NCBI GenBank assembly: GCA_963682025.1
Contig: CAVMKG010000262.1
Coordinates: 310,001-374,000, forward strand
Length of the DNA: 64,000 nt
Direction of reading: 5' to 3'
Source of the DNA: Cordilura impudica
Taxonomy: Eukaryota; Arthropoda; Insecta; Diptera; Scathophagidae
Both the position numbers and the translations under genes were made by a program. Under the pieces are notes generated by a model that worked only from the letters and a program-made list of their open reading frames with translations, made no database searches and had not been told where the DNA came from. Below, piece after piece: positions 54,761 to 63,458 of the stretch; positions within the stretch are counted from its first letter, which is position 1, and every line of letters starts with the position of its first letter.

Positions 54761-55768
54761 CTAAACTATTGCGACTCTGTAACTAGTACTAATATTTTGG
54801 GTGTCCTCTTTGTGGTTCATGGTTGTATTTATATTCTTTTGAATTCGTAAGCTTTCAATTGTGTACCGCTTTTTTTCTATTTTTTCTACATCCAGTATTT
54901 TCGTATTATTGAAATTTATTTTGTGTCCAGTTGTAATTACATGTTTTGACAACGCTGTGCTTTCTCTCTCTTTTATGATGTCCATTTGATGTTCTCCTAA
55001 TCTCTTTTCTAATGTTCTTTTAGTTGTTCCTATATAAATAAGATCACAGCTGTTGTTTTGATCACCCTCACACTTGACTTCGTATACAACATTACTTTTT
55101 TGTAGCTTTTCTATTGGAGTTTTTGTTTTTGAAAAAATTGTATTTATTGTTGTGTGTGGTTTGTATGCAAATCTGATGTTTTTTGTTTCCATTGTTGTTC
55201 TAATACTTTTATTATCTGTCAAACCCGGGATAAATTGTACACTGTAAAAACTCTTTGTGTCTTTTTCTTTAATGTTTTGATGTTCAAGATTAGAGTTGTG
55301 GTTTAATAGTTTTTGTGTATCATTTAAAATAGTATTTGTAATTTTCCTCGGGAAGCTGTTGTTTATTAATATTTTGGTGATTTTTTGTATATTATTTGTG
55401 TGATATTTTTTGTCGCTAATATTTAGTACTCTATAAATAAGATTTTTTGCGGTGTTTATTATTTGATTTTTCGGCTGAGTTGCGTTATAATTCATTATTC
55501 TGCCTGAACACGTTTCTTTGGTGTACCAATCAAAAGAAATATTGTTGGTAGTTCGTCGAAGTTTCATGTCCAAATATGCGATTTCCCCTTTTGATTCAAT
55601 TTCAACAGTAAATTGAATTTTTGGATGTTGAAGGTTTAAAGTTTTTAAGATTTCATCTTTTTCGTCTAATCTGATTACGGCTAGAATATCATCTACATAT
55701 TTCGATATGTATTTTATGTGAATACTTTTATTTTCTAATTCTGTAAGTGCATCGTCAAGTAGGTTGTC
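54761..55768 (-). CDS. Penelope-like RT (C-terminal part) with GIY-YIG endonuclease, partial
   Basis: A 335-codon open frame with no internal stop, truncated at its N-terminus by the insertion boundary. Penelope-like enzymes copy their RNA by target-primed reverse transcription after nicking DNA. The first residues hold the RT catalytic motif YVDDIL (YVDD coded at 55688-55699), followed by the family's LNLQHPKIQFTVEIE and AYLDMKL segments of palm and thumb. The endonuclease near the C-terminus shows VYEVKCE, then IYIGTTKRTLEKRLGEH, then a Glu in TIESLR, matching the GIY-YIG order of Tyr, YIG, Arg and catalytic Glu; the GIY-equivalent triplet is degenerate. The full family protein is usually much longer, so this copy cannot be autonomous. 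The intact frame suggests a fairly young insertion. Confidence 0.92.
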   Translation of the reverse strand, partial: DNLLDDALTELENKSIHIKYISKYVDDILAVIRLDEKDEILKTLNLQHPKIQFTVEIESKGEIAYLDMKLRRTTNNISFDWYTKETCSGRIMNYNATQPKNQIINTAKNLIYRVLNISDKKYHTNNIQKITKILINNSFPRKITNTILNDTQKLLNHNSNLEHQNIKEKDTKSFYSVQFIPGLTDNKSIRTTMETKNIRFAYKPHTTINTIFSKTKTPIEKLQKSNVVYEVKCEGDQNNSCDLIYIGTTKRTLEKRLGEHQMDIIKERESTALSKHVITTGHKINFNNTKILDVEKIEKKRYTIESLRIQKNINTTMNHKEDTQNISTSYRVAIV

Positions 55769-55769
55769 T

Positions 55770-55966
55770 AAAATTTACCTTTTCCTTAGTAAATTTTCTT
55801 AAAAATTTACCTTTCCTTAGTAAATTTTCTCAAAAATATTCTGAAAATTTACGTTTTGCTTAGTAAATTTTCTTAAAAATTTACCTTTCCTTAGTAAATT
55901 TTCTCAAAACATCTGAAAAATTACTTTTGCTTAGTAAATTTTCTTAAGAATTTATCTTTTCTTAGT
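55770..55966. repeat. Right-hand remnant of the satellite array
   Basis: About 200 bp of the same monomers beyond the Penelope-like insertion. They are more irregular than those inside the array: one long unit has an extra AT (AAAAATATTCTG), and another reads CATCTGAAAAATTAC. Recognisable units stop near 55966, which is the right edge of the satellite in this window. Confidence 0.9.
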
Positions 55967-56632
55967 AAATTAATACAAAAATCAATACAAATTGTAGTCC
56001 ATTATATCAATACATTATTTTTCTAAAATATTGAAACACTCGGGTGAAAGGTGTGGCTTTTCACCAGTGGCTACAAAACTGTCAATAATAGATAATTATA
56101 TACCAGAATTATACATGTACAAAACAGGAAAATAGTTTTTTTGTTGTTTTTCAGTTGCCAAAGAATAAATATTGTGTGTCTCAGTTGTTGTTTCTGTATT
56201 TTGTTTGTTTCACAATGTTTTCTCAATGTTTTCTTGTTTATATTATTGTTGTTGATTTTAATATATATAATTTACTTTGAAATTTAACTATTTAATTTAT
56301 TATGATTTTGAATTATGTGTAGATATTTTAAGTATTGAACATACACAGCTTGTTTGTGATATAATAGTTAATAGATTCAAATGTTTTTAAATTTTTTAAG
56401 AAGTTTTTTATTAACACAAAATTGACAAAATAAACAGAGCACAATTAGAACACGACCGTATCGCAGGACTTGAGTAATAACATGTGTTTACATTTATGCT
56501 GATTGCATTTAATATTGGTTTCATTTAAAAAAGCACGAAAATACCTTAAATTTTTGTAATTAACTTATTCATTTTAAGCATCATTGTAAAAATCTAGCCA
56601 TAATATTTTGAAATTTAGCCTTTTTTTGTCTC
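55967..56632. other. AT-rich intergenic stretch, nothing recognised
   Basis: No open frame, repeat family or RNA gene could be supported. A short inverted repeat GGTGAAA/TTTCACC lies near 56043-56066. The stretch separates the satellite edge from the Harbinger transposon. Confidence 0.6.
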
Positions 56633-56635
56633 TTA

Positions 56636-56667
56636 TGGCGTTTTCTTTTCTGACAAAAAATGTCGCA
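56636..56667 (+). repeat. Harbinger left terminal inverted repeat
   Basis: Starts TGGCGTTTTCTTTTCTGA and matches the reverse complement of 61294-61325 at 26 of 32 positions. It is preceded directly by TTA, the left copy of the target duplication. Confidence 0.88.
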
Positions 56668-56700
56668 TTTTTTCCCATTTCGCACTTTTTTACTCTTATT

Positions 56701-56770
56701 GTGTTCTTTTCTAAAAAAAAAAATGCGAACCTTGCGAAAGGGTAACGTGTTCTTTTCTAAAAATGTCGCA
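56701..56770 (+). repeat. Subterminal repeats of the Harbinger left end
   Basis: GTGTTCTTTTCTAAAAA followed by an ATGCG or ATGTCGC core occurs at 56701-56729 and 56747-56770, echoing the terminal repeat itself. A similar ATGTCGCA core sits inverted on the right side near 61240. In Harbinger elements subterminal repeats of this sort are candidate binding sites for the Myb-like protein; that role is inferred here. Confidence 0.6.
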
Positions 56771-56926
56771 CTATAAATATGTGAAAATGTTGAATCTTTC
56801 GCACTTTAAAAATAGAGAGGGGGAGAATAGCACGATAAAACAGTTGACATTTGTTTTGTTTATTAATGTGTTTTTGTGTGAAGAAATAAAAAAGGTCAAT
56901 TTTTATTTTGTTTAATATATATTAAC

Positions 56927-58189
56927 ATGGAAAATATCACTACACTTTTATGTGCTAAAAAAATTTTGGATGAGTTGTTAGATGCGTCTTCATCATCTGA
57001 TGATGATCAAATATATGTATGATATCATTATGGGAAGAAATCCACAACCGCGGGTGAAAGGATTTGTGGAAAATGTAATTAATGAATACTCTGAAGTTGA
57101 TGTATGTTAAATTTCATAGGCCAATAACTTATACTTCTAATACATGTATGTATATATACTTTTTTATAGTTTGGGAAGAATTTGCGTATTAGTCGGGAAG
57201 GTGTCATTGTTCTTTTTGAGAGATATTCATTGTATTATTTCAAGTGATCCTATCAGGGAGGAAGACAACAGTCAACTGTTGAAACTCATATCTTGTCATT
57301 TTTGTGGTAAGATTGTCCAAATTCATTACTGAAATACAAGAAGTAAAAATATTGTTTGCAGGTTTAGCGGGAATAAAACTTCCTTCAGAAAAGTGGCAAA
57401 CCTTTTCGAAATTTCATTGTCAAACCTTCACAATTCCTCCAACAAGGTTTTACAATTCATTGTGGAAAATGTAGCGCTGGAGGCAATAAAGCTTCCTCAA
57501 TCAGACGATGAAAAAGAAGCTATTGCGAAAGAGTTTGAAAAAGTATAATAATCTGGATTGCTGTGAGAAAATTTCAGTAAAACGGTTTTATTGTAGATTT
57601 CCGGATTTCCAAATGTTTTGGGATGTATTGATGGAAGTTACATTTCAGTAAGGACACCAAAACATAAAATTCGCTCAACATATGTGAACAGACATGATGG
57701 TGTTTCAATAACCATGCAGGGTATTTGTGATTCGAAGTTATGGTTCCTAGACGTATACACTGGAATCCCCAGCAAAATCCACGACTCTAGGATATGAAAT
57801 TTATCGTTTATAGGAAAAGAATTACAGCGTTTATGCTCTCCTAATTATCATTTACCGAGAGATTCTGCATATCCCTTAAGGGTATATCTTTTGACACCAT
57901 ATCGTGGTTATGGCAACATGAGCGATTTGGAAAAAATTATAATTTAAGATTTTGCAGAACACATGTTAAGATCGAGAATGCATTTGGTGCATTAAAATGT
58001 CGTTTTCGACAGTTAATGCATCTAGATTTTCATAACGTTGAAACAATGTCGAAATTCATTATTGCATGTTGTGTTCTTCACAACATGTGTATCGATAGGG
58101 ATGAAAGTCTTCCTGAAGACATTGGTGAAATATGCAGCAATGAATCAAATATAACTGAGCCTTCATGCGAGAATAGAAGAGACAACTTA
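56927..58189 (+). pseudogene. PIF/Harbinger DDE transposase (HARBI1-like), decayed
   Basis: Cuts and pastes the element through a DDE nuclease fold (DDE_Tnp_4). The start is the ATG at 56927 (MENITTLLCAKK). Short GT-AG introns are visible at 57102-57169, 57307-57361 and 57543-57596. The helix-turn-helix-like region reads TSFRKVANLFEISLSNLHNS. The catalytic triad is present: Asp in GCIDGSYI (57630-57632), Asp in IHDSR (57783-57785), Glu in VKIENAFG (57974-57976), with DSAYPL and CCVLHNMC also typical. Damage: a frame change just after the first 31 codons (stop at 57020), another within exon 2 after 57240, a frame mismatch at the second splice junction, a TGA at 57795, and a one-base loss in the A-run near 57935. 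The C-terminus is split by the non-LTR insertion at 58189. Confidence 0.88.
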
Positions 58190-59561
58190 GATTAGATTAG
58201 ATAGAAAAGGCTCTACGTACTGCGACCAGTTTGATCTTTTGTGCAGCCCATGGTTGTCCTAAAGATTAAGGCTCCTTATAAAGCCAATTACACAATTTGG
58301 CTTTATATTCCATATGCCCCGGGGGGATACAGTGTATCCTCCGAGTGCAAGGATTCTTTTACCACTTAGTCTTGGACATTCACAGAGAATGTGTTCTGTT
58401 GTTTCCACCTCCTGCTCGCAGAACCTACATGTGTCTATAGCAGATTGTGCTTTCTTTCGTAGATGATATCTAAGATTGCAGTGTCCTATAAAGAATCCCG
58501 TCAAGGTCCTTAAGTCCTTTTTATTAAGGGTAAGTAGTCCTTCCGATTGAACACTGGATGGAGTTATGAATTTCTTGGCCTGCCGTTGACCTGGACTTTT
58601 GTCCCAGTGTTCGGCAATTTGTGATTTTCTCCACTCCCTTATTTTTTCTTTTATGTGTCCCACTGGAACACCACAGAAAGGTTCCGAACCGATGAAAGGA
58701 CGACGAGCCCCTCGATTGGCTAAGCAATCGGCCCTTTCGTTTCCTATATGCCCTTCATGTCCCGGAATCCATCATAGAGTGAGTTTGTTGCATCTACCTA
58801 ATTCGTTTAGTCCTTCGATGCACTCCCACACCTGTTTGGACGTCACTTTGTAGGCCATTATTGCCTTTAGTGCAGCCTGACTGTCGGATAGTATATAAAT
58901 TAGTGCCCTTTTTGTCTTTCTTCTGAGACATTCAGTCACGCATATAAAAATATCGAAGACCTCCTCGAAGACCCATGGGTAAGGCACGTTGAAAATTGTG
59001 ACCAAATATGCCCGTGCCCGCGTCCCCATTTGTTTGTTCTGAGCCATCTGTGAACCACACATGAGAACCTTGCTCCGGTTAACAGGTCCCACTGGTCCAT
59101 GCGCTCCGTTCCAATATCATGGTTTCTAATTCCCTGATGAATATATTTTTTGGTAACATTCTGTCCGTGACTCTCGCCACCGGGTCGTGGATGAAGAGCC
59201 TCGCGACTCTCATGTGACCCTTTAGGTCACCGTCCTTCATGCTACCAAAATCCTGAAGTCGTACGGCACTCATGCACGCATCTTCAATGATCGAAATATG
59301 CAATGGTGTAATGTTAAGCATGATGCCGATAGCATCGGTTGGACACGTTCTGTTCGCCCCTGTGATACCAATACAGGCAATGCGGTACGCCTTGTTCAGG
59401 ATTGCTTTCGCTTTGGTTTGCTCAACATTCGGCCATAATGCAAGAGCAGAGTAGGTAATCATTGGTTTCACAATAGTTTCAAACGACCAGTAGATCATGT
59501 GGGGCTTTAAACTCCATGTTCTACCAAATAGTCTTTGACAGGCATATAAAGCCCTGGTGGC
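58190..59561 (-). mobile_element. Non-LTR retrotransposon (I/LOA-like, RNase H-bearing), 5'-truncated, nested in Harbinger
   Basis: Minus-strand insertion inside the last codons of the transposase gene. CAACTTA is present on both sides (58183-58189 and 59562-59568), the expected target duplication. Joining the flanks at one copy restores the transposase frame, which fixes the boundaries. The 3' end in its own direction is a short tandem tail of TCTAA units instead of poly(A). Only the last third survives: RT thumb, RNase H and zinc knuckle. The upstream RT and endonuclease are missing by 5' truncation. Confidence 0.87.
58259..59561 (-). pseudogene. RT C-terminus, RNase H and zinc knuckle of a non-LTR element, broken
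   Basis: In coding order: the region after the RT palm (ALYACQRLFGRTW, then VKPMITYSALALW and ILNKAYRIACIGITGA), an RNase H domain, and a terminal CCHC knuckle (CRFC, then TEHILCEC; spacing C-X2-C-X8-H-X4-C). RNase H catalytic residues can be placed: Asp in WFTDGSE, Glu in FEEVFDIFICVTE, Asp in SDSQAALKAI, Asp in GNERAD after IPGHEGHIG. Breaks: an in-frame TAA at 59079-59081, a frame change near 58990 within RNase H, and a TGA at 58772-58774 where the family has Trp (WIPGH context). The stop at 58259 is the natural end. An RNase H at this position suits the I and LOA groups of Diptera; I cannot separate them. Non-functional. Confidence 0.87.
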
Positions 59562-59568
59562 CAACTTA

Positions 59569-59634
59569 CTTTCTCAATTAGGGCAAATTAAAAGAAATCA
59601 AATTATTTTTTTTTTTAATTCCACAACAAATTAA
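59569..59634 (+). pseudogene. Separated C-terminal end of the Harbinger transposase
   Basis: Continues the transposase frame directly after the right copy of the CAACTTA duplication. The frame before the insertion ends DNL, and here it resumes LSQLGQIKRNQI, the basic Gly-x-x-Lys-Arg type of tail that closes many Harbinger transposases. It then runs through a T-stretch to a TAA at 59632-59634. This 22-codon piece shows that the non-LTR element landed inside coding sequence. Confidence 0.75.
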
Positions 59635-59803
59635 TGTACATATTTATTTATAAAAAAAAAAAATATCAAAAAACAAACGTATTTACATAAAATTTTTACA
59701 TTCAATTCATACAAAGAAATTTCTATAAATTTTGATACAAAATTCAAAACAAACAAATTATTATTATAAATAACATCTTTCAAAATGCGTAAGTTTGTGA
59801 AAA
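59635..59803. other. AT-rich spacer inside Harbinger
   Basis: A/T-rich DNA after the transposase remnant and before the foldback arm. No coding signal or repeat recognised. Confidence 0.5.
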
Positions 59804-60388
59804 GAAGAGCGGGTTTGAAGTTGCTGTCGAAGTTTAGTATTGTTAATTAATTTATTAACAAAATTTCATTGAAAGGAATTAATTCAAAATTTTTATCGAT
59901 TTCAAAATATCACATAATTTATGAAATAATGTCATTCCTTATTCAGAATCATTATGTTAGATTTAATTTTTTTAAAAACCGATGAAGCAATTCAAAACCC
60001 AAAAGGCGATGTGGGCTTCCATTGCAACACAAATACCCAACATGAATGGCAAGCAGTATGAGGAACTATACAAGACAATTATGCCCAGGAAAAAGGCGGC
60101 TATCGATATTTAAAAATTTAAATTTAACATAATGATTCTGAATAAGGAATAACATTAATGCATAAATTATGTGATTTTTTTGAAATCGATATAAATTTAA
60201 TTTTTAAAATCGATATTTCAAAAATTAAATCTGACATAATGATTCTGAATAAGGAATGACATTAATTCATAAATTATGTGATTTTTTTGAAACCGGTAAA
60301 AATTTTTAATTAATTCCTTTCAATGAAATTTTGTTAATATATTAATTAACAATACTAAACTTCAACAGTAACTTTAATACCGCTCTTC
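59804..60388. repeat. Foldback region with about 169-bp inverted arms
   Basis: The left arm (59804-59972) and the right arm (60221-60388) are near-perfect reverse complements, each starting at its outer end with GAAGAGCG and running through AGTTTAGTATTGTTAATTAAT. A third, partial copy of the right-arm inner part lies at about 60113-60200 in the same orientation as the right arm. Between them sits an inverted copy of part of the Myb-like exon. It lies wholly inside the Harbinger element. It may be an internal inversion-duplication of the transposon or a separate foldback element. Confidence 0.8.
59979..60106 (+). pseudogene. Inverted partial copy of the Myb-like exon
   Basis: These 128 bp match 60736-60863, read in the opposite orientation, with about ten differences and no gaps. 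The copy codes for PMKQFKTQKAMWASIATQIP and on to KKAAID, the centre of the SANT-like domain. It has no start, splice context or stop of its own and lies in the loop of the foldback region, so it is not a gene. Its importance is that sense and antisense versions of the same exon lie about 630 bp apart on one strand. Confidence 0.85.
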
Positions 60389-60557
60389 GATGCACACAAT
60401 TACACATTTAGAAAAATTTTCCATAAAATATACCTACTCTCCTTTTTTATTCTCCAAAATTTGCTTTAATATATTTTTTATTTCTTTTGCTTCATCCATA
60501 CTCTCTCGATGGCGCCTTTCCTAGCCTTTTTCCTTCTTCGCAATTATTGCTACTAGT

Positions 60558-61083
60558 CTATCTGCGGTCTTTTCTTTTTAATTTAGTTTCCGTTTTTACC
60601 TGTTTTTCTTTTCTTATTATTTTTTGGCTACTCAATTGAATTTCTGGTTCAATTGAGTCATCTAAACGGCAAATTTTTGTTATCTCCTCCTCAAACTCAA
60701 CATGTTTCCTCTTTGAGCCAGAGGTATTGTTGTTGTCGATAGCCGCCTTTTTCCTGCGCAAAATCGTCTTATATCGTTCCTCATACTGCTTGGCATTCAT
60801 GTTTGGTATTTGTGTTGCTATGGAAGCCCACATCGCCTTTTTGGTTTTGAATTGCTTCATCGGTCCAATTTCTGGCAAATAGTTGGCGTATAGATCCAGT
60901 AACAGACGGGTGTCTCCATCTGTCCAAACTAAAAAAAATAGTTATATTTAGACATTGTTATAATTTTTATATGATTTTCTTCATATACTTACACTCCACT
61001 ATTCTACTTGTACTTGGGCTCTTACCATTTACATTGTCAAGAATTAGGTATTCGAAATTTTCCATTTCCATTTCAATTTCCAT
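60558..61083 (-). CDS. Harbinger Myb/SANT-like DNA-binding protein, two exons
   Basis: Second protein of PIF/Harbinger transposons: a DNA-binding partner that in described systems brings the transposase to the nucleus and to the ends. Exon 1 is 61083-60993 and exon 2 is 60928-60558, joined across a 64-bp intron with GTAAGT donor and T-rich AG acceptor; the spliced frame is 153 codons with no stop before TAG. The N-terminus is acidic (MEIEMEMENFEYLILD). A three-helix Myb/SANT-like domain follows across the splice site: FWTDGDTRLLLDLYANYLPE, then KKAMWASIATQIPN and QYEERYKTILRRKK, with its spaced Trp and aromatic residues. The tail is basic and Lys/Arg-rich (KRKHVEFEEE; KLKRKDRR), like a nuclear signal. 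The ATG used is the first in frame after upstream AT-rich DNA. Unlike the transposase it shows no damage. Confidence 0.85.
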
Positions 61084-61293
61084 TTAATTTTTATATATTT
61101 ATATTTCCTGTTTTGGCTTTGGCTTCTTTTGATTATTTTTTGATGTTAATTCAATAAAAAAATGTCAACAAAAAACAGCTGTTTATTGAAAAAAAGTGTT
61201 ACAAAGTCGTGATTTTATGTTCTATTCTGACCATTAAAAATGCGACATCTTCAAAGTGTGGGGAAAACATTATTAGAATGTACATAATAAAGG

Positions 61294-61325
61294 TGTAACA
61301 TTTTATTTCAGAAAATAAAACACCA
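61294..61325 (-). repeat. Harbinger right terminal inverted repeat
   Basis: Reads TGGTGTTTTATTTTCTGA on the minus strand, the partner of 56636-56667, and is followed directly by TTA (61326-61328). The six mismatches with the left repeat agree with an old, inactive insertion. Confidence 0.88.
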
Positions 61326-61411
61326 TTAGTGTTACAGCCTAAGTTTAAATAATGTGTGTAGAACACAGGTGTAGGGTATCAAAGATTCGGCACAACCAAT
61401 TTAATACTCAT

Positions 61412-61591
61412 ACTTGTTCGACCATCGATTTGACTAAAGGTTTTCACCAAATTCCGGTAACGGAGGAAGATCATCACAAGACATCATTCTTCATGCCGTT
61501 GGACACTATGGCTTTATAAGGATGCCTTTTGACACAAACAAATGCTCCAGCTACTTTACACAGATTAATTAATTTTATCCTCCGAGATCTA
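61412..61591 (+). pseudogene. Ty3/gypsy reverse-transcriptase fragment, broken
   Basis: A 180-bp relic of an LTR-retrotransposon RT palm. One frame gives STIDLTKGFHQIPV and KTSFFMP, the next GHYGFIRMPF, and a third NAPATLHRLINFILRDL. These are consecutive conserved blocks of Ty3/gypsy RT, so at least two frame changes lie within it (near 61500 and 61540). No LTR, protease or integrase is seen around it. It begins about 85 bp after the Harbinger end and fades into unrecognised AT-rich DNA at 61592-61717. Confidence 0.85.
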
Positions 61592-61760
61592 ATAATACTA
61601 ATACTATTATAAATAAATTTAAAATACAGATTAATTTGACGGAAAATAAGACATATAAAACATATATTATAGTTGGAAAGGCTAATAACTTTATTTTACT
61701 GATAACTATTAGTTATTGATGTGTAAACATCTATACGCGCAGGGGGGTAAATTTCTATTT

Positions 61761-61844
61761 CACAATACAATCACAAAAACAGCGTAACTCATATCGGTGT
61801 GAGCTGAAGCAGATAACGCTGTGTGACTTATGATTGTATTGGTG
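61761..61844. repeat. Long imperfect hairpin
   Basis: CACAATACAATCAC with ACAGCGT downstream (61761-61788) pairs with ACGCTGT and TGATTGTATTGGTG (61812-61844), leaving a loop of about 23 nt. It is unusually GC-bearing for this neighbourhood and sits just before the minisatellite. Confidence 0.7.
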
Positions 61845-61885
61845 AAAAAATTATGATATGTTATTTTCTAAACATTTTCCAATTG

Positions 61886-63458
61886 TCTTTCAAAAAACAT
61901 CAATTGTATTTCAGAAAACATCAATATAATTTCAGAAAACATCATTTGAAATTCAGAAAACATAAATAGAATTTCAGAAAATATCAATATAATTTCAGAA
62001 AACATCATTTGAATTTCAGAAAACATAAATAGAATTTCAGAAAACATCAATTGAATTTCAGAAAGCATCAATAGAATTTCAGAAAACATCAATTGTATTT
62101 CAGAAACCATCAATATAATTTCAGAAAGCATCAATATAATTTCAGAAAACATCAATTGTATTTCAGAAACCATCAATATAATTTCAGAAAAAATCATTTG
62201 AATTTCAGAAAACATAAATAGAATTTCAGAAAACATCAATATAATTTCAGAAAACATCATTTGAATTTCAGAAAACATAAATAGAATTTCAGAAAACATC
62301 AATTGAATTTCAGAAAGCATCAATAGAATTTCAGTAAACATCAATTGTATTTCAGAAACCAACAATATAATTTCAGAAAAAATCATTTGAATTTCAGAAA
62401 ACATCAATTGAATTTCAGAAAACATCAATATAATTTCAGAAAACATCATTTGAATTTCAGAAAACATGAATAGAATTTCAGAAAACATCAATATAATTTC
62501 AGAAAACATCATTCGAGTTTCAGAAAACATCAATTGAATTTCAGAAAGCATCAATAGAATTTCAGAAAACATCAATTGTATTTCAGAAACCATCAATATA
62601 ATTTCAGAAAACATCATTTGAATTTCAGAAAACATAAATAGAATTTCAGAAAACATCAATATAATTTCAGAAAACATCATTTGAATTTCAGAAAACATAA
62701 ATAGAATTTCAGAAAACATCAATATAATTTCAGAAAACATCATTTGAATTTCAGAAAACATAAATAGAATTTCAGAAAACATCAATATAATTTCAGAAAA
62801 CATCATTCGAGTTTCAGAAAACATCATTTGAATTTCAGAAAACATAAATAGAATTTCAGAAAACATCAATATAATTTCAGAAAACATCATTCGAGTTTCA
62901 GAAAACCTCATTTGAATTTCAGAAAACATAAATAGAATTTCAGAAAACATCAATATAATTTCAGAAAACATCATTCGAGTTTCAGAAAACATCAATTGAA
63001 TTTCAGAAAATATCAATGGAATTTCAGAAAACATCAACTGAATTTCAGAAAACATAAATAGAATTTCAGAAAACATCAATATAATTTCAGAAAATATCAA
63101 TTGTATTTCAGAAAACATCAATTGTAAATAGAATTTCAGAAAACATCAATATAATTTCAGAAAACATCATTCGAGTTTCAGAAAACATCATTTGAATTTC
63201 AGAAAACATAAATAGAATTTCAGAAAACATCAATATAATTTAAGAAAACATCATTCGAGTTTCAGAAAACATCAATTGAATTTCAGAAAACATCAATAGA
63301 ATTTCAGAAAACATCAATTGTATTTCAGAAAACATCAATTGAATTTCAAAAAGCATCATTTGAATTGCTGAAAACATTAATTGTATTTCAGAAAACATCA
63401 ATTGAATTTCAGAAAACATCAATTGCATTTCAGAAAACATCAATTGAATTTCAGAATA
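61886..63458. repeat. 21-bp minisatellite
   Basis: About 75 tandem copies of a 21-bp unit whose constant part is ATTTCAGAAAACATCAA and whose last bases vary (TTGA, TATA, TTCGAG; AAATAG replaces CAATAG in some). Variants recur in a series of four units (84 bp), for example around 62640-62900. Because 21 is divisible by three, the minus strand stays open as a repeated MFSEIQL heptapeptide over 417 codons. A shortened unit near 63121 breaks the phase. This is judged a repeat, not a gene. Confidence 0.93.

Larger units (their letters stand above)
54380..55769 (-). mobile_element. Penelope-like retroelement, 5'-truncated
   Basis: Minus-strand retroelement inserted in the satellite. In its own direction it enters inside the reverse-transcriptase palm, continues through a GIY-YIG endonuclease to a stop at 54761, then has about 380 bp of AT-rich 3' sequence with a short duplicated motif (GTATAATTAC near 54690 and 54720) and a hammerhead-like motif. 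The upstream two thirds of the RT are absent: the frame runs straight into satellite at 55770. AAAATTTAC flanks both sides (54371-54379 and 55770-55778), consistent with a target duplication but indistinguishable from satellite. Such 5' truncation is common in this class. Confidence 0.9.
56636..61325 (+). mobile_element. PIF/Harbinger DNA transposon with nested insertions
   Basis: The boundaries are set by terminal inverted repeats beginning TGGYG and a flanking TTA on each side (56633-56635 and 61326-61328), the 3-bp TWA target duplication of this superfamily. It carries the superfamily's two genes in convergent orientation: a DDE transposase on the plus strand (broken) and a Myb/SANT-like DNA-binding protein on the minus strand (open). 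Total length is about 4.7 kb; without the nested non-LTR element it would be about 3.3 kb, a usual size. The element cannot move by itself because its transposase is disrupted, but its ends look recognisable to a related transposase. Confidence 0.9.

Noticed and set aside
57144..57332. 62-codon plus-strand open frame
   Set aside because: Starts inside the first transposase intron and runs partly out of frame through exon 2; only its SDPIREED part reflects the real transposase.
58524..58853. Overlapping open frames on both strands at 58524-58727 and 58599-58853
   Set aside because: Shadow frames of the non-LTR RNase H and zinc-knuckle region; no recognisable residues of their own.
59272..59454. 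60-codon plus-strand open frame
   Set aside because: Antisense shadow of the non-LTR RT C-terminal region.
61868..63121. 417-codon minus-strand open frame
   Set aside because: It is the direct result of a 21-bp tandem repeat in a stop-free frame; there is no non-repetitive domain, promoter or splice context. Treated as minisatellite.
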